NCBI GenBank assembly: GCA_963747985.1
Contig: CAVVHG010000002.1
Span: 215,077 to 279,076 of the forward strand
DNA length: 64,000 nt
From: JACADW01 sp963747985
GTDB taxonomy: Bacteria > Acidobacteriota > UBA6911
Reading direction: 5' to 3'
The notes beneath the pieces were generated by a model, which did not search any database, had not been told where the DNA came from, and was given only the letters and a program-made list of their open reading frames with translations. Positions 41,983 to 51,026 of this stretch are shown one piece after another. A program made the translations under genes and the position numbers. Each line of letters starts with the position of its first letter. Positions within the stretch are counted from its first letter, which is position 1.

Positions 41983-44451
41983 ATGCCGAAGAAACTGATG
42001 GTTACCCCCGAACAGATGAGAGCACGGGGACAGATCGAATTCTCACCGATTCCCGTGAACCAATACGACCGCCCTCTCGGCGAAGAGCTCGAGAGGTACG
42101 GAGCGCCCGGATTGCTCGGGATCTATCGCGACATGCAGATCATCCGCGTCTTCGAAACGATGCTCAGCGAGGTGAAGCTGCAGGGGAAGTACAAGGGGAT
42201 CGAGTACAGTCACCGCGGGCCCGGGCATCTTTCAATCGGGCAGGAGGCGGCGGCAGTCGGGGAGGCTTTCCTCCTCGGCGTCGATGACCACATATACGGC
42301 AGTCACCGGAGCCACGGCGAAGTCCTTGCCAAGGGACTATCGGCGATCGAGAAGCTTGATGATTCCGCGCTGATGGAGATCATGCGGAGCTATTTCGCGG
42401 GCAAGACCCTCCGGGTGGTCGACGACGGCACCCACGCGTCCGTCAAGGAACTGGCAGTCGATTATCTTCTCTACGGGACTCTGGCCGAGATCTTCGGCCG
42501 CGAAGCGGGCTTCAACAAGGGGTTCGGCGGTTCGATGCACGTTTTCTTCCCTCCCTTCGGCATCTACCCCAACAATGCGATCGTAGGGGGTTCAGGCGAC
42601 ATCTCCGTCGGGGCGGCCCTTTACAAGCACGTGAACCGCGCGCCTGGGATCGTCGTGACCAACATCGGGGACGCTTCCTCGGCCTGCGGCCCGGTCTGGG
42701 AAGGGCTCTGCTTTGCGACCATGGACCAGTTCAAGACGCTCTGGGACGGCGAGTACCGGCACGGCCTCCCGCTGATCGTGAATTTCGTCAACAACTTTTA
42801 CGGCATGGGAGGGCAACCCGTCGGCGAGACCATGGGCCACAAGATCCTGGCCCGAATCGGCGCCGGCCTGAACCCGGAGCAGATGCACGCGGAGCGCGTC
42901 GACGGCTACAACCCGCTTGCCGTGGTCGACGCCATCGCGCGCAAGAAGGAGATCATCGCCCGGGGCGACGGCCCGGTCCTGCTCGACACCGTGACCTACC
43001 GTTACAGCGGCCACTCCCCCTCCGACGCGAGTTCCTACAGGGAAAAATCGGAGATCGAGATGTGGCAGCAGGCGGATTCGATCCAGGGGTACGCCGCCGA
43101 ACTGGTGAAAGCGAAGGTCGCTGCAAAGCGCGATCTGGATCGCATCGCGAAGCGCGTCGACGAGACTATCCTGCGGACATACCGCAAGGCCATCGATCTC
43201 GAGGTCTCTCCTCGCATCGACCTGAAGGGGACGGCATGCGAGCTTGAAAAGGCCATGCTATCCAACCGCCGTGTCGAGCGCATGGCGGAACGCGCTCCTG
43301 AAGTGCTGCTCCCCAGGGCCGAAAACCCCAGGGTGCAACAGCTCGCGAAGCGCAGCCGGTCCGCGTTTGACGGTGACGGCCAACGTCTGCCGAAAGGGAA
43401 GTGCGTCGGGATCCGCGACGCCATCTTCGAGGCGATCCTCGATCGCTTCTATGCCGATCCCACCCTCGTGGCCTACGGCGAAGAGAACCGCGACTGGGGC
43501 GGCGCGTTCGGGGTCTATCGCGGCCTCACTGAGGCGCTGCCGTATCACCGGCTCTTCAACGCCCCCATCGCAGAGGGCGCCATCGCCGGCACGGCGGTCG
43601 GATACGCGCTGGAAGGCGGGCGGCCCCTGGTCGAGCTCATGTACTGCGACTTCATGGGTCGCGCAGGCGACGAGATCTTCAACCAGCTTTCGAAGTGGCA
43701 ATCGATGTCCGGCGGCGGATTGCGGATGCCCGTCGTTATGCGCGTCTCGGTAGGCTCGAAGTACGGAGCCCAGCACAGCCAGGACTGGACGGCGATGTGC
43801 GCCCACGTACCGGGTTTGAAAGTCGTCTTCCCGGCGACCCCTTATGATGCCAAGGGGCTGATGTATTCAGCGCTGCTCGGCACCGACCCGGTGGTCTTTT
43901 TCGAAAGTCAGCGCATCTACGACACCCCCGAGGAGTTCGTGAGGGGGGGCGTACCGGAAGGCGCCTACGAAATTCCGATCGGCGAGCCCGATATCAAGAA
44001 GAAGGGAAAGGACCTCACCATCCTGACCGTCGGCGCGACGCTCTATCGGGCGCTCGACGCCGTCGCCGAGCTGGAAGGCCGGTTCGGGCTGGAATGCGAG
44101 CTGATCGACGCGCGCTCGATCGTGCCTTTCAACTATGAAAAGGTCCTCGAGTCGGTCCGCAAGACGCGCAAGATCCTGCTGGCTTCGGACGCCTGCGTGC
44201 GCGGCAGCGCGCTTCAGACCGTGGCTGCGACCATCACGCTGCTGGCTTTTGACGAGCTCGACGCGCCGCCGGTGGTCGTCGGCGCCCGTAACTGGATCAC
44301 GCCGGCGGACGAAGTCGAAGATGCGTTCTTCCCGTTCCCGGCCGACCTGATTGACGCCGTGCACGAGCACATCCTGCCGCTGAAGGGATACGAGGTGCAG
44401 CGCGCCTGCGGCCGCGGGGAACTGCTGCGCCGCTCGGCGCTGGGAGTGTGA
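41983..44451 (+). CDS. Fused E1 alpha-beta subunit of a thiamine-dependent 2-oxoacid dehydrogenase
   Basis: The first half is the E1-alpha fold with SHRGPGHLSIGQEAAAVG, GDASSACGPVWEGLCFATMD and NFVNNFYGMGGQ (the GD...NN thiamine diphosphate motif), and DTVTYRYSGHSPSDASSYR. The second half (about residues 480-822) is the transketolase-type beta subunit: AYGEENRDWGGAFGVYRGL, NAPIAEGAIAGTAVGYALEG, MYCDFMGRAGDEIFNQLSKW. Fusion of alpha and beta in this order is typical of some branched-chain and acetoin-type complexes. Its E2 is encoded divergently at 39681. 822 residues, ATG 41983. Regulation by the adjacent DeoR protein is likely by position. Confidence 0.92.
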   Translation: MPKKLMVTPEQMRARGQIEFSPIPVNQYDRPLGEELERYGAPGLLGIYRDMQIIRVFETMLSEVKLQGKYKGIEYSHRGPGHLSIGQEAAAVGEAFLLGVDDHIYGSHRSHGEVLAKGLSAIEKLDDSALMEIMRSYFAGKTLRVVDDGTHASVKELAVDYLLYGTLAEIFGREAGFNKGFGGSMHVFFPPFGIYPNNAIVGGSGDISVGAALYKHVNRAPGIVVTNIGDASSACGPVWEGLCFATMDQFKTLWDGEYRHGLPLIVNFVNNFYGMGGQPVGETMGHKILARIGAGLNPEQMHAERVDGYNPLAVVDAIARKKEIIARGDGPVLLDTVTYRYSGHSPSDASSYREKSEIEMWQQADSIQGYAAELVKAKVAAKRDLDRIAKRVDETILRTYRKAIDLEVSPRIDLKGTACELEKAMLSNRRVERMAERAPEVLLPRAENPRVQQLAKRSRSAFDGDGQRLPKGKCVGIRDAIFEAILDRFYADPTLVAYGEENRDWGGAFGVYRGLTEALPYHRLFNAPIAEGAIAGTAVGYALEGGRPLVELMYCDFMGRAGDEIFNQLSKWQSMSGGGLRMPVVMRVSVGSKYGAQHSQDWTAMCAHVPGLKVVFPATPYDAKGLMYSALLGTDPVVFFESQRIYDTPEEFVRGGVPEGAYEIPIGEPDIKKKGKDLTILTVGATLYRALDAVAELEGRFGLECELIDARSIVPFNYEKVLESVRKTRKILLASDACVRGSALQTVAATITLLAFDELDAPPVVVGARNWITPADEVEDAFFPFPADLIDAVHEHILPLKGYEVQRACGRGELLRRSALGV

Positions 44452-44499
44452 CTTGCTCCCGGACACGCCGCGGCGGGTCGGAGAAGCCGTGAAGAATTC

Positions 44500-44586
44500 A
44501 CCGCAGAGGCGCAAAGACCGCAGAGAGTGATTTCTATCTGATTTGGAATCAACTAGATATCTCTGCGAACTCTGCGCCTCTGCGGT
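44500..44586. repeat. Large imperfect inverted repeat of the CCGCAGAGGCGC type
   Basis: ACCGCAGAGGCGCAAAGACC with GCAGAGA (44500-44526) is mirrored by TCTCTGCGAACTCTGCGCCT with CTGCGGT (44560-44586), with a 33-base AT-rich loop, between the convergent E1 and inositol-phosphate synthase genes. It could act as a bidirectional terminator. The same motif type is common as an intergenic repeat in other phyla. Confidence 0.7.
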
Positions 44587-44594
44587 TAGACAAA

Positions 44595-45965
44595 TCAGCC
44601 TGCGATGAAAGCCTCGAGCTTCTCGCGGCAGATGTTGTCGGGATACTGTTCCGGCGGAGACTTCATGAAGTAGGACGACGGAGCGAGCAGCGGCCCGCCC
44701 ACCCCGCGATCAAGCGCCAGCTTGCAGCAGCGGATCGCATCGAGCACGACACCGGCTGAATTCGGGCTGTCCCAGACCTCGAGCTTCACTTCGACGTTGA
44801 GCGGCACGTTGCCGAATGTCGTGCCTTCCATCCGGATGTGACAGAACTTGCGGTCCTTGAGCCAGGGCACGTAGTCGGATGGCCCCACATGGACGTCCTC
44901 GGCCGGAAGCTGGTAGTCGAGCTGCGAAGTGACCGCCGAGGTCTTCGAGATCTTCTTCGATTCGAGCCTCTCGCGCTCGAGCATGTTCAGGAAGTCGGTG
45001 TTGCCGCCGAAGTTCAGCTGGTAGGTGCGGTCCAGGCGAACGCCGCGATCGACGAACAGCCGCGTGAGCACGCGATGCACGATCGTGGCCCCGACCTGCG
45101 ACTTGATGTCGTCGCCGACAATCGGCAGCCCGGCCTCCTTGAAGCGACGCGGCCAGTAGTTGTACTGGTCGCGGGCGATGAATACCGGGATGCAGTTGAT
45201 GAATCCGCACCCGGCGGCGAGCACCTGTTCGACGTACCACTTGGTGGCTTCCTCGGATCCCACGGGCAGGTAATTCACGACGACGTCGGTCTTTGTCTCC
45301 TTGAGCAACCGGACGATGTCGTCGGTGCCGCCCTTCGACTTCTTGATGATCTGCGACAGGTACTTGCCGAGCCCGTCGTGCGTCATGCCGCGGGCCACCT
45401 TCACACCCTGGTAGGGGACCTCGGAAAACTTGTAGGTGTTGTTCGGGTAGGTGAAGATCGCTTCCGACAGGTCGTGACCGACCTTGTTGGCATCAATGTC
45501 GATCGCCGCGACGAAGTTGATGTCGCGGATGTGGTACCCGCCCAGGTTGACGTGCATCAGGCCGGGAATGAACTGGTCCTCCGGGGCGTCCTGGTAGAAG
45601 TAGCGGCCCTGCACCAGCGACGAGGAGCAATTGCCCACCCCGATAATTGCCACGTTGATCTTCCCCTTGCCCCCCTTGGCTTCCCTGGGGGCAGGTCCCT
45701 GCGCCACAACCTTCCTGGTTGTCTTCTTTGCCATGATTGCCTTCTCTCCTTTGGCTTGAAACAGAACACTCTCCGGCATTCCCAGCACCTCGCACGCGGC
45801 CTCGATGAAGCGGCGGCCGGGCTGCTTGATTCCGGACTTGATCTGCGAAAGATAGCTTTCGCTGATCCTGCAACCGCGACGCCTGAGCTCGGTGAGCAGC
45901 CATCGCTGCTTCTGTCCCCGATCCTCCAGCACGTCGAAAACCTTTGTATAAGTTATCTTGACCAT
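44595..45965 (-). CDS. Inositol-3-phosphate synthase with an N-terminal helix-turn-helix extension
   Basis: The main part (from about residue 78) is a myo-inositol-1-phosphate synthase: INVAIIGVGNCSSSLVQG (NAD loop), GLMHVNLGGYHIRDINFVAA, GDDIKSQVGATIVHR and TYQLNFGGNTDFLNM, all conserved in the actinobacterial/archaeal type. It turns glucose 6-phosphate into inositol phosphate for lipids or compatible solutes. The first 70 residues form an XRE-like helix-turn-helix (LLTELRRRGCRISESYLSQI, KSGIKQPGRRFIEAACEVLG) in the same open frame. ATG 45965 has AAGGAAGAA directly upstream. An internal ATG at 45734, begun by MAKKTTRKV and preceded by AAAGGAGAGAAGG, could give a separate enzyme of about 379 residues. 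Confidence 0.85.
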   Translation of the reverse strand: MVKITYTKVFDVLEDRGQKQRWLLTELRRRGCRISESYLSQIKSGIKQPGRRFIEAACEVLGMPESVLFQAKGEKAIMAKKTTRKVVAQGPAPREAKGGKGKINVAIIGVGNCSSSLVQGRYFYQDAPEDQFIPGLMHVNLGGYHIRDINFVAAIDIDANKVGHDLSEAIFTYPNNTYKFSEVPYQGVKVARGMTHDGLGKYLSQIIKKSKGGTDDIVRLLKETKTDVVVNYLPVGSEEATKWYVEQVLAAGCGFINCIPVFIARDQYNYWPRRFKEAGLPIVGDDIKSQVGATIVHRVLTRLFVDRGVRLDRTYQLNFGGNTDFLNMLERERLESKKISKTSAVTSQLDYQLPAEDVHVGPSDYVPWLKDRKFCHIRMEGTTFGNVPLNVEVKLEVWDSPNSAGVVLDAIRCCKLALDRGVGGPLLAPSSYFMKSPPEQYPDNICREKLEAFIAG

Positions 45966-46115
45966 TTCTTCCTTACGGTTAAATTTTCTGTACATTAGTC
46001 CCGCGTCACAAAACCGTCAAGTTCAGATAACTTTACCAAAAACGGGAGAGGAAAATGGAATTCGAAATTCCGTTAGCGGGGATGATTCATGAATCAGCGG
46101 CAAAAGCTCCGCACA

Positions 46116-46213
46116 CGGATCGAATCACCATTTTCGATCGGTCGTTCATCCGCGTTCATCCGTGTCCCGAATCCCCTTCTCCCGGATGCTTCATGAATTG
46201 TCCGGGTCAGGAC
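46116..46213. repeat. Interspersed ~95-bp repeat, copy 3
   Basis: Same family as 33899: GGATCGAATCA-N2-ATTTTCGATCGG, GTTCATCCGCGTTCATCCG, then CCGGATGCTTCATGAA and TCCGGGTCAGGAC. It lies between the divergent 3-prime end of the OYE-type gene and the HTH/Ino1 promoter region, where I see no gene. Confidence 0.75.
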
Positions 46214-46244
46214 GGACCTCTGCTTTGCCGGTTTCACTCCATGG

Positions 46245-47696
46245 TCATCGAACGGATGTGCGCTGTTTCTTGATTTCCCGGAGTCGGGCTGCTTCGGGAG
46301 ATTTGCGATAGCACTCGTCGAGCGGGTAGCAGCCGGAGGGGAGGCCGTGACGGGGGGCGGTGGTGCAGTCGCTGAAGGTGCGGCAGAGCAATGGCGTCCG
46401 GAGCGGGCGGCCCGCAAGCAGGTCGGCAGGAAGTTCCGGGTACGAAAGCGCAACGCGGCCCAGCCCGACAAAGTCGGTCCAGCCGCGCCGGACGGCCGCC
46501 TGCGCGACATGGGGCAGATACTCCTGCAGGTAACTGTAGGCGGATCCGGCCACCAGGACCCCATCCTGCGCCCGCTTGAGCTCGGCCGTTGCCTGTATTT
46601 GGCGGGCCACACCGGCGAGCGGATCTTCCGGCGGGTCGTAGCCGTCGGATGGAGGGAAGAGCGCGGGGCGCTGGACATGAGGATTGTAGTAGGGGCTGCC
46701 CGCCGAGACGCAGACGAGACCGACTCCCAGCCCGGCAAGCATCGCCAGGAGCTTTTTGGCTTCGGTCAAATCCGGCTTCAGAGGGTCCTCTCCATTGCAG
46801 CCAAAGCCGAACGGATAGAGCCCCTCCCAGGATTCGGGGACGCCGCGGCCGCCGGCGTCCTTGCGGTATGGTATGAGGTCGAATGCGCTGAAACGGACCG
46901 CGACCTCGATGCCCGGGATCGAGGTCTGGATATCCTCCACCACTTCGCGCATAAATCGGGTGCGGTTCTCGAAAGACCCGCCGTACGGGCCCGGGCGATC
47001 GAATGCGCTGAGAAACTCGTGTCCCAGGTAGCCGTGGCAGTGCTTGATGTCCACGAACGCGAATCCCGCGTCGCGAGCGAGCCTGGCTGCATCGACGAAC
47101 CGGTTGCGGATCTCCCGGATTTCGTTGTCGCCGAGAACCGGCTGTGCCGGAGGGATACCGAGGCGGCGGTCGAGGATCGGGTGGTGGTAGAGGATTTTCG
47201 GCTCGGGCCGGTCGTAGCTGTGCGGCCGGCTGAACCGGCCCGAGTGTGTGAGCTGAAGTCCGACGACCAGATCGGCTGTCGTTCCGAAACGCTCACGGTG
47301 GCCGTCGACGAGCACGGCGCGCAGGCGCTCGAACTCCTTTATGTTTCCCCTGTGGATGCACAATTGCCGCGGGTTGGCGCGACCGTCGGGGCATACGGCC
47401 GTTGCCTCGCCGCCCCAGATGAGCTTGGCCCCGCTCTGGCCGAAGCGGAGCCATCGGCGGAAGGTCATCTCGCCCGGGCCGCCGTCGGCCGTGCCGTCCC
47501 AGCCTTCCATCGGCAGGATGCAGAAACGGTTTCCGATGAGGTGCCCGTGCCACGTCGCCGGCTGGCCCAGCGGAGAAGTGGGCGCCGCTTCGATGGCCTG
47601 GTCGATTGGCAGGTCCAGCCCGAGCGAATGGAGGTGCGCCAGAAAGCTCTGAACGCTCTTGAACGAAGCTATCCGCGGATACCGGATCGGTTCCAT
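46245..47696 (-). CDS. NADH:flavin oxidoreductase (old yellow enzyme family)
   Basis: An FMN TIM-barrel oxidoreductase: LPMEGWDGTADGGPGEMTFR, VVGLQLTHSGRFSRP, DIKHCHGYLGHEFLSAFDRP (the HxxHGYLxxxFLSP-type substrate motif) and GGSFENRTRFMREVVEDI. The C-terminus ends with CRTFSDCTTAP...GCYPLDECYR, a cysteine-rich tail that may bind a cluster as in 2,4-dienoyl-CoA reductase-like members. 483 residues. The start ATG abuts the stop of the ABC ATPase-like gene, so the two are cotranscribed. Substrate unknown. Confidence 0.85.
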   Translation of the reverse strand: MEPIRYPRIASFKSVQSFLAHLHSLGLDLPIDQAIEAAPTSPLGQPATWHGHLIGNRFCILPMEGWDGTADGGPGEMTFRRWLRFGQSGAKLIWGGEATAVCPDGRANPRQLCIHRGNIKEFERLRAVLVDGHRERFGTTADLVVGLQLTHSGRFSRPHSYDRPEPKILYHHPILDRRLGIPPAQPVLGDNEIREIRNRFVDAARLARDAGFAFVDIKHCHGYLGHEFLSAFDRPGPYGGSFENRTRFMREVVEDIQTSIPGIEVAVRFSAFDLIPYRKDAGGRGVPESWEGLYPFGFGCNGEDPLKPDLTEAKKLLAMLAGLGVGLVCVSAGSPYYNPHVQRPALFPPSDGYDPPEDPLAGVARQIQATAELKRAQDGVLVAGSAYSYLQEYLPHVAQAAVRRGWTDFVGLGRVALSYPELPADLLAGRPLRTPLLCRTFSDCTTAPRHGLPSGCYPLDECYRKSPEAARLREIKKQRTSVR

Positions 47697-48482
47697 CTAG
47701 GTCAGAACTCCGAGGGCTTCCAGCAGCATCCTGACCGTCGTGCAATAGTCGGAGATCCTGGGCGCCGTGGTCCTGTCCAGGCGCCTTGGCCTGGGGAGGT
47801 CGATCTCGATGACACGTTCGATACGGCCCTGCGGGGCAACGACCGCGATAAGGTCGGCCGTCTGGACCGCCTCCGGGATGCCGGGCGAAGCCATGACGAC
47901 GGTCGGGCGGCTCTCGAAGTGGAACCGCTGCAGGTCGCGGACAAGTTGTTCCCGCTCGAGCGGATTCAGCGGGCGGAAAGGGTCGTCCATCAGTAGCAGT
48001 TCGGGGTCGAGGAGCAGCGCGCGGCAGATCGCAACCCGCTGCGTGATGGCCTCCGGCAGATCCCGCGGATACCTGTCCAGGTACTCTCCGGCCCCGATCA
48101 GCGACAGGAGTTCGCGGGCACGGAGTTCTTTGGAACCGGGCTCGAGGCCGCGCAGTTCAGCCTGCAGAAGCACGTTACCGAGCGCGGTTCTCGACGCCAG
48201 CAGGGAGGGTTCGGAAAACACGAAGCCCGCCTCGGGCCGGGGTGAGGTCACTTTTTCGCCGCGCACCAGGATCTCGCCCGATGCCGGGCGGGCAAGGCCC
48301 GCGAAAAGGCGCAGCAGCGCGCCCGCTCCGCTGGAGGGCGGACCGACAAGCGCCACAAATACATTGGGGGGGATATCGATTGTGAAAGGGCCGGCGAGTG
48401 ATTCTTCACCTGCGTCGGTCCGAATTGCGGCACAGGCTTCCTTTGCTTGAAGGTGCGGACGCGGTTCGGGCTTGCCTGTCAT
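47697..48482 (-). CDS. ABC-type ATPase homologue with degenerate catalytic motifs
   Basis: Overall alignment to nitrate/taurine-type (SsuB/TauB) ABC ATPases is clear, including LRLFAGLARPASGEILVRGE, RYPRDLPEAITQRVAICRAL and LLMDDPFRPLNPLEREQLV. Yet Walker A is GPPSSGAGALL (Lys and Ser/Thr lost), the Q-loop Gln is replaced in FVFSEPSLL, the signature is LPEAITQR instead of LSGGxxQR, Walker B ends DD rather than DE, and the switch His is absent (MASPG). The ORF is full length (261 aa) and coupled to the OYE gene, so this looks like a retained, non-hydrolysing paralogue rather than random decay. ATG at 48482. Confidence 0.75.
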   Translation of the reverse strand: MTGKPEPRPHLQAKEACAAIRTDAGEESLAGPFTIDIPPNVFVALVGPPSSGAGALLRLFAGLARPASGEILVRGEKVTSPRPEAGFVFSEPSLLASRTALGNVLLQAELRGLEPGSKELRARELLSLIGAGEYLDRYPRDLPEAITQRVAICRALLLDPELLLMDDPFRPLNPLEREQLVRDLQRFHFESRPTVVMASPGIPEAVQTADLIAVVAPQGRIERVIEIDLPRPRRLDRTTAPRISDYCTTVRMLLEALGVLT

Positions 48483-48590
48483 GACCGGTCAACTCTATGA
48501 TGCTCGGGCCCGCTATGACAAGACCGAGAATCAACAAGGACGCCAAACGGCTGTTGTCCGGTTCTAACAGACCGCGGATGTTGTCGCTCT

Positions 48591-49220
48591 GGCGCCCCTG
48601 CCGGGGCGCGATAGATTTTGCGATCCCGTTCCCGGGGTTCGCTGCGCTCACCCCGGGCTATTTTCTTCCGCCCCTGCCGGGGCGCGTCCATTTTATGTCG
48701 TCGATCCCCGGGTTCGCTTCGCTCACCCGGCGCTACTCTCCTTCGCCCCTGCCGGGGCGCGTCCATTTTATGTCGTCGATCCCCGGGTTCGCTTCGCTCA
48801 CCCGGCGCTACTCTCCTTCGCCCCTGCCGGGGCGCGATAGATTTTGCGATCCCGTTCCCGGGGTTCGCTGCGCTCACCCCGGGCTATTTTCTTCCGCCCC
48901 TGCCGGGGCGCGTCCATCTTATGTCGTCGATCCCCGGGTTCGCTTCGCTCACCGGGGGCTACTCTCCTTCGCCCCTGCCGGGGCGCGTCCATTTTATGTC
49001 GTCGATCCCCGGGTTCGTTTCGCTCACCCGGGGCTACTCTCCTTCGCCCCTGCCGGGGCGCGTCCATTTTATGTCGTCGATCCCCGGGTTCGCTTCGCTC
49101 ACCCGGCGCTACTCTCCTTCGCCCCTGCCGGGGCGCGTCCATTTTATGTCTATCCCTTCGTCGATCCCCGGGTTCGCTTCGCTCACCCGGCGCTACTCTC
49201 CTTCGCCCCTGCCGGGGCGC
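48591..49220. repeat. Tandem array of about nine 75-bp GC-rich palindromic units
   Basis: Each unit contains the palindromes GCCCCTGCCGGGGC and CCCGGGTTCGCTTCGCTCAC-CCGG, with spacers CGTCCATTTTATGTCGTCG or a variant TAGATTTTGCGATCCCGTTC. The spacing is 75 bases (84 once, after a small insertion). Because 75 is a multiple of three, every frame stays open and gives periodic 25-residue pseudo-proteins; I call no gene here. A few more single palindromes follow to about 49335. Confidence 0.88.
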
Positions 49221-49475
49221 GGCGGCCGCGCTACAATTGGCCCCGGAGGGGCCGAAGAGACGTAGCCGGGGGTGAGCAGGGCGAACCCCCGGGAAGAGGA
49301 TGTTAATAAACAACGCGCCCCGGCAGGGGCGCCGGAAGAGTGAGTTACGAGTCGGCCCGGACAATCCAGGCGGGATGCGTATCTATCGTCTCGCCGCGAC
49401 ACCTAATGGCAACCTCGGATCTGACAGGATTCGGCAGATGAGGTATGCGGCCCAGTATGCCTTGAGGAAAATTTC

Positions 49476-50732
49476 ATGGCGGAAAACAAGCCTTCCATGA
49501 CCACGGCCACTGATCAGGATCCCTCCGGTCGCTCTGCGGCAGGGGAGAACCCGTCCACCGGGGCGCAAGTCCACGTTGTGGCCACCGGCTTCCTGGCCCT
49601 GTTTTCGATCGTCGGATTCGCACTCTATGGCCTGCCGTTCTTTTACGACTTCATGGTGCGTGAGTTCGGTTGGACGCGCGCCCAGGTGACTTCCGGGAAT
49701 GCCCTCAGCAAGCTCGTCATCGGGCCGGTCTTCGGTTTCATCGCGGGCTGGATCGTCGACCGCTTCGGCCCGCGCAGGCTGATGCTGGCCGGCATCCTCA
49801 TGGCCGGACTCGCCCTGGTCGGCCTGGGCAGCATCTCCACGCTCGGGATGTTTTACTTCTTCTACCTCTTCAATGCTCTCGGTTACGTGTGCGGCGGACC
49901 GCTTCCGAACCAGGTGCTCCTCTCGCGCTGGTTCGACAAGGCCCGCGGCAAGGCGATGGGGATCGCCTACCTGGGGATCGGGATCGGCGGGGCCATCGTG
50001 CCGCTGCTCGCCAACCGCCTGACACAATCGCTGGGCTGGCAGAAAGCGCTCATTACTCTCGGCGTCCTGATGGTTGTGATCGCTTTTCCCGCAGCCTTTT
50101 TTGTCCGCGAGGGGCCGGCGGCCCGTTCGCAGAGCGGGTCCGCCGGCCAGGTGCCGGTGGGCCGGGTGTTCAGGAGCGGTGCCTTCTACCTGCTCGCCGT
50201 CGGCAGCATGTGTTCCATCGGTGCCGTCGGCGGTACGATGCAGAATCTCAAGCTGTTTCTCAGCCTGGACCAGAAGCTGCCGCAAGGGGAAATCGCCAGC
50301 GTGCTTTCGCTGATCCTCGTGAGCAGCATCGCCGGCCGGCTTCTGATGGGCTGGCTCGCGGACCGGTTTCCGAAGAAGTACGTGATGCTCCTGATCTACT
50401 CGATCGTGGCGAGCGCCATTCCTCTTCTGTTCTACGCGTCCTCGCCGGCGGTGCTTTATGTATTCGCGCTGATCTTCGGTCTCGGCCTCGGCGGCGACTA
50501 CATGATTATTCCCCTGATGGCCGCCGACATTTTCGGTGTGCGGGTTCTGGGCCGGTTGATGGGCGTAGTCCTGACTGCCGACGGTGTTGCCGAGGCACTC
50601 GCCCCGATGCTCGTGGCTTCCATCAGGGACCGAACCACGAGCTATGCCGCCGGGTTCGCCGTCCTGATCTGCCTCGCCGTCGTAGGTGCCGCAGCCGTAT
50701 CCCTTCTCCCGAAGAAGGGCAAAACTCGGTAG
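49476..50732 (+). CDS. MFS transporter, oxalate/formate antiporter-like
   Basis: Twelve predicted helices. GPVFGFIAGWIVDRFGPRRLM carries the MFS motif A (GxxxDRxGxR) between helices 2 and 3 and GRLLMGWLADRFPKKYVML the matching repeat in the second half. NQVLLSRWFDKARGKAMGIA is the loop typical of OFA/monocarboxylate-type members. It would exchange or take up a small organic acid. ATG 49476; 418 residues. It is oriented against the ABC ATPase-like gene and permease, which it separates. Confidence 0.82.
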   Translation: MAENKPSMTTATDQDPSGRSAAGENPSTGAQVHVVATGFLALFSIVGFALYGLPFFYDFMVREFGWTRAQVTSGNALSKLVIGPVFGFIAGWIVDRFGPRRLMLAGILMAGLALVGLGSISTLGMFYFFYLFNALGYVCGGPLPNQVLLSRWFDKARGKAMGIAYLGIGIGGAIVPLLANRLTQSLGWQKALITLGVLMVVIAFPAAFFVREGPAARSQSGSAGQVPVGRVFRSGAFYLLAVGSMCSIGAVGGTMQNLKLFLSLDQKLPQGEIASVLSLILVSSIAGRLLMGWLADRFPKKYVMLLIYSIVASAIPLLFYASSPAVLYVFALIFGLGLGGDYMIIPLMAADIFGVRVLGRLMGVVLTADGVAEALAPMLVASIRDRTTSYAAGFAVLICLAVVGAAAVSLLPKKGKTR

Positions 50733-50756
50733 GTTCGATCCGATGAGGCTGTCCCG

Positions 50757-50975
50757 GAATTTCCTATGATACGGGCTTTCAGCCCTTCTTCGTCTATTAT
50801 GGGCACCATTCCTGGGGCTTCGCCCCAGGCTGGTATGGGCCGGGCCTTCGGCCCTAAGAACAGTATTCAAACCAACTCGTGGAGCGCTGAAGGCGCGCTC
50901 TCATACCAGCCCGAGGCGAAGCCCCGGGTTTACATGGAGGACCAGGAAACAAGGGCTGAAGGCCCGCGCCATAGA
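50757..50975. repeat. Cluster of short palindromic repeats
   Basis: Hairpins such as GGGCTTTCAGCCC, CTGGGGCTTCGCCCCAG, GGGCCTTCGGCCC, GCGCTGAAGGCGC and GGGCTGAAGGCCC occur with ATTATGGG/TACATGG-like linkers, between the MFS and permease genes. Confidence 0.78.
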
Positions 50976-51026
50976 GTCCTGAGCCAGCCTCGTCAGACCG
51001 GGTCCACTTTGGATCGGAGGCACATC

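Noticed and set aside
44838..45998. A 386-residue plus-strand ORF
   Set aside because: Antisense shadow of the inositol-phosphate synthase gene.
46347..47996. A 549-residue plus-strand ORF
   Set aside because: Antisense shadow of the old-yellow-enzyme gene.
48497..49364. 269-, 215- and 188-residue ORFs with a 25-residue period
   Set aside because: Artefacts of the 75-bp tandem array; the period is a multiple of three so frames stay open.
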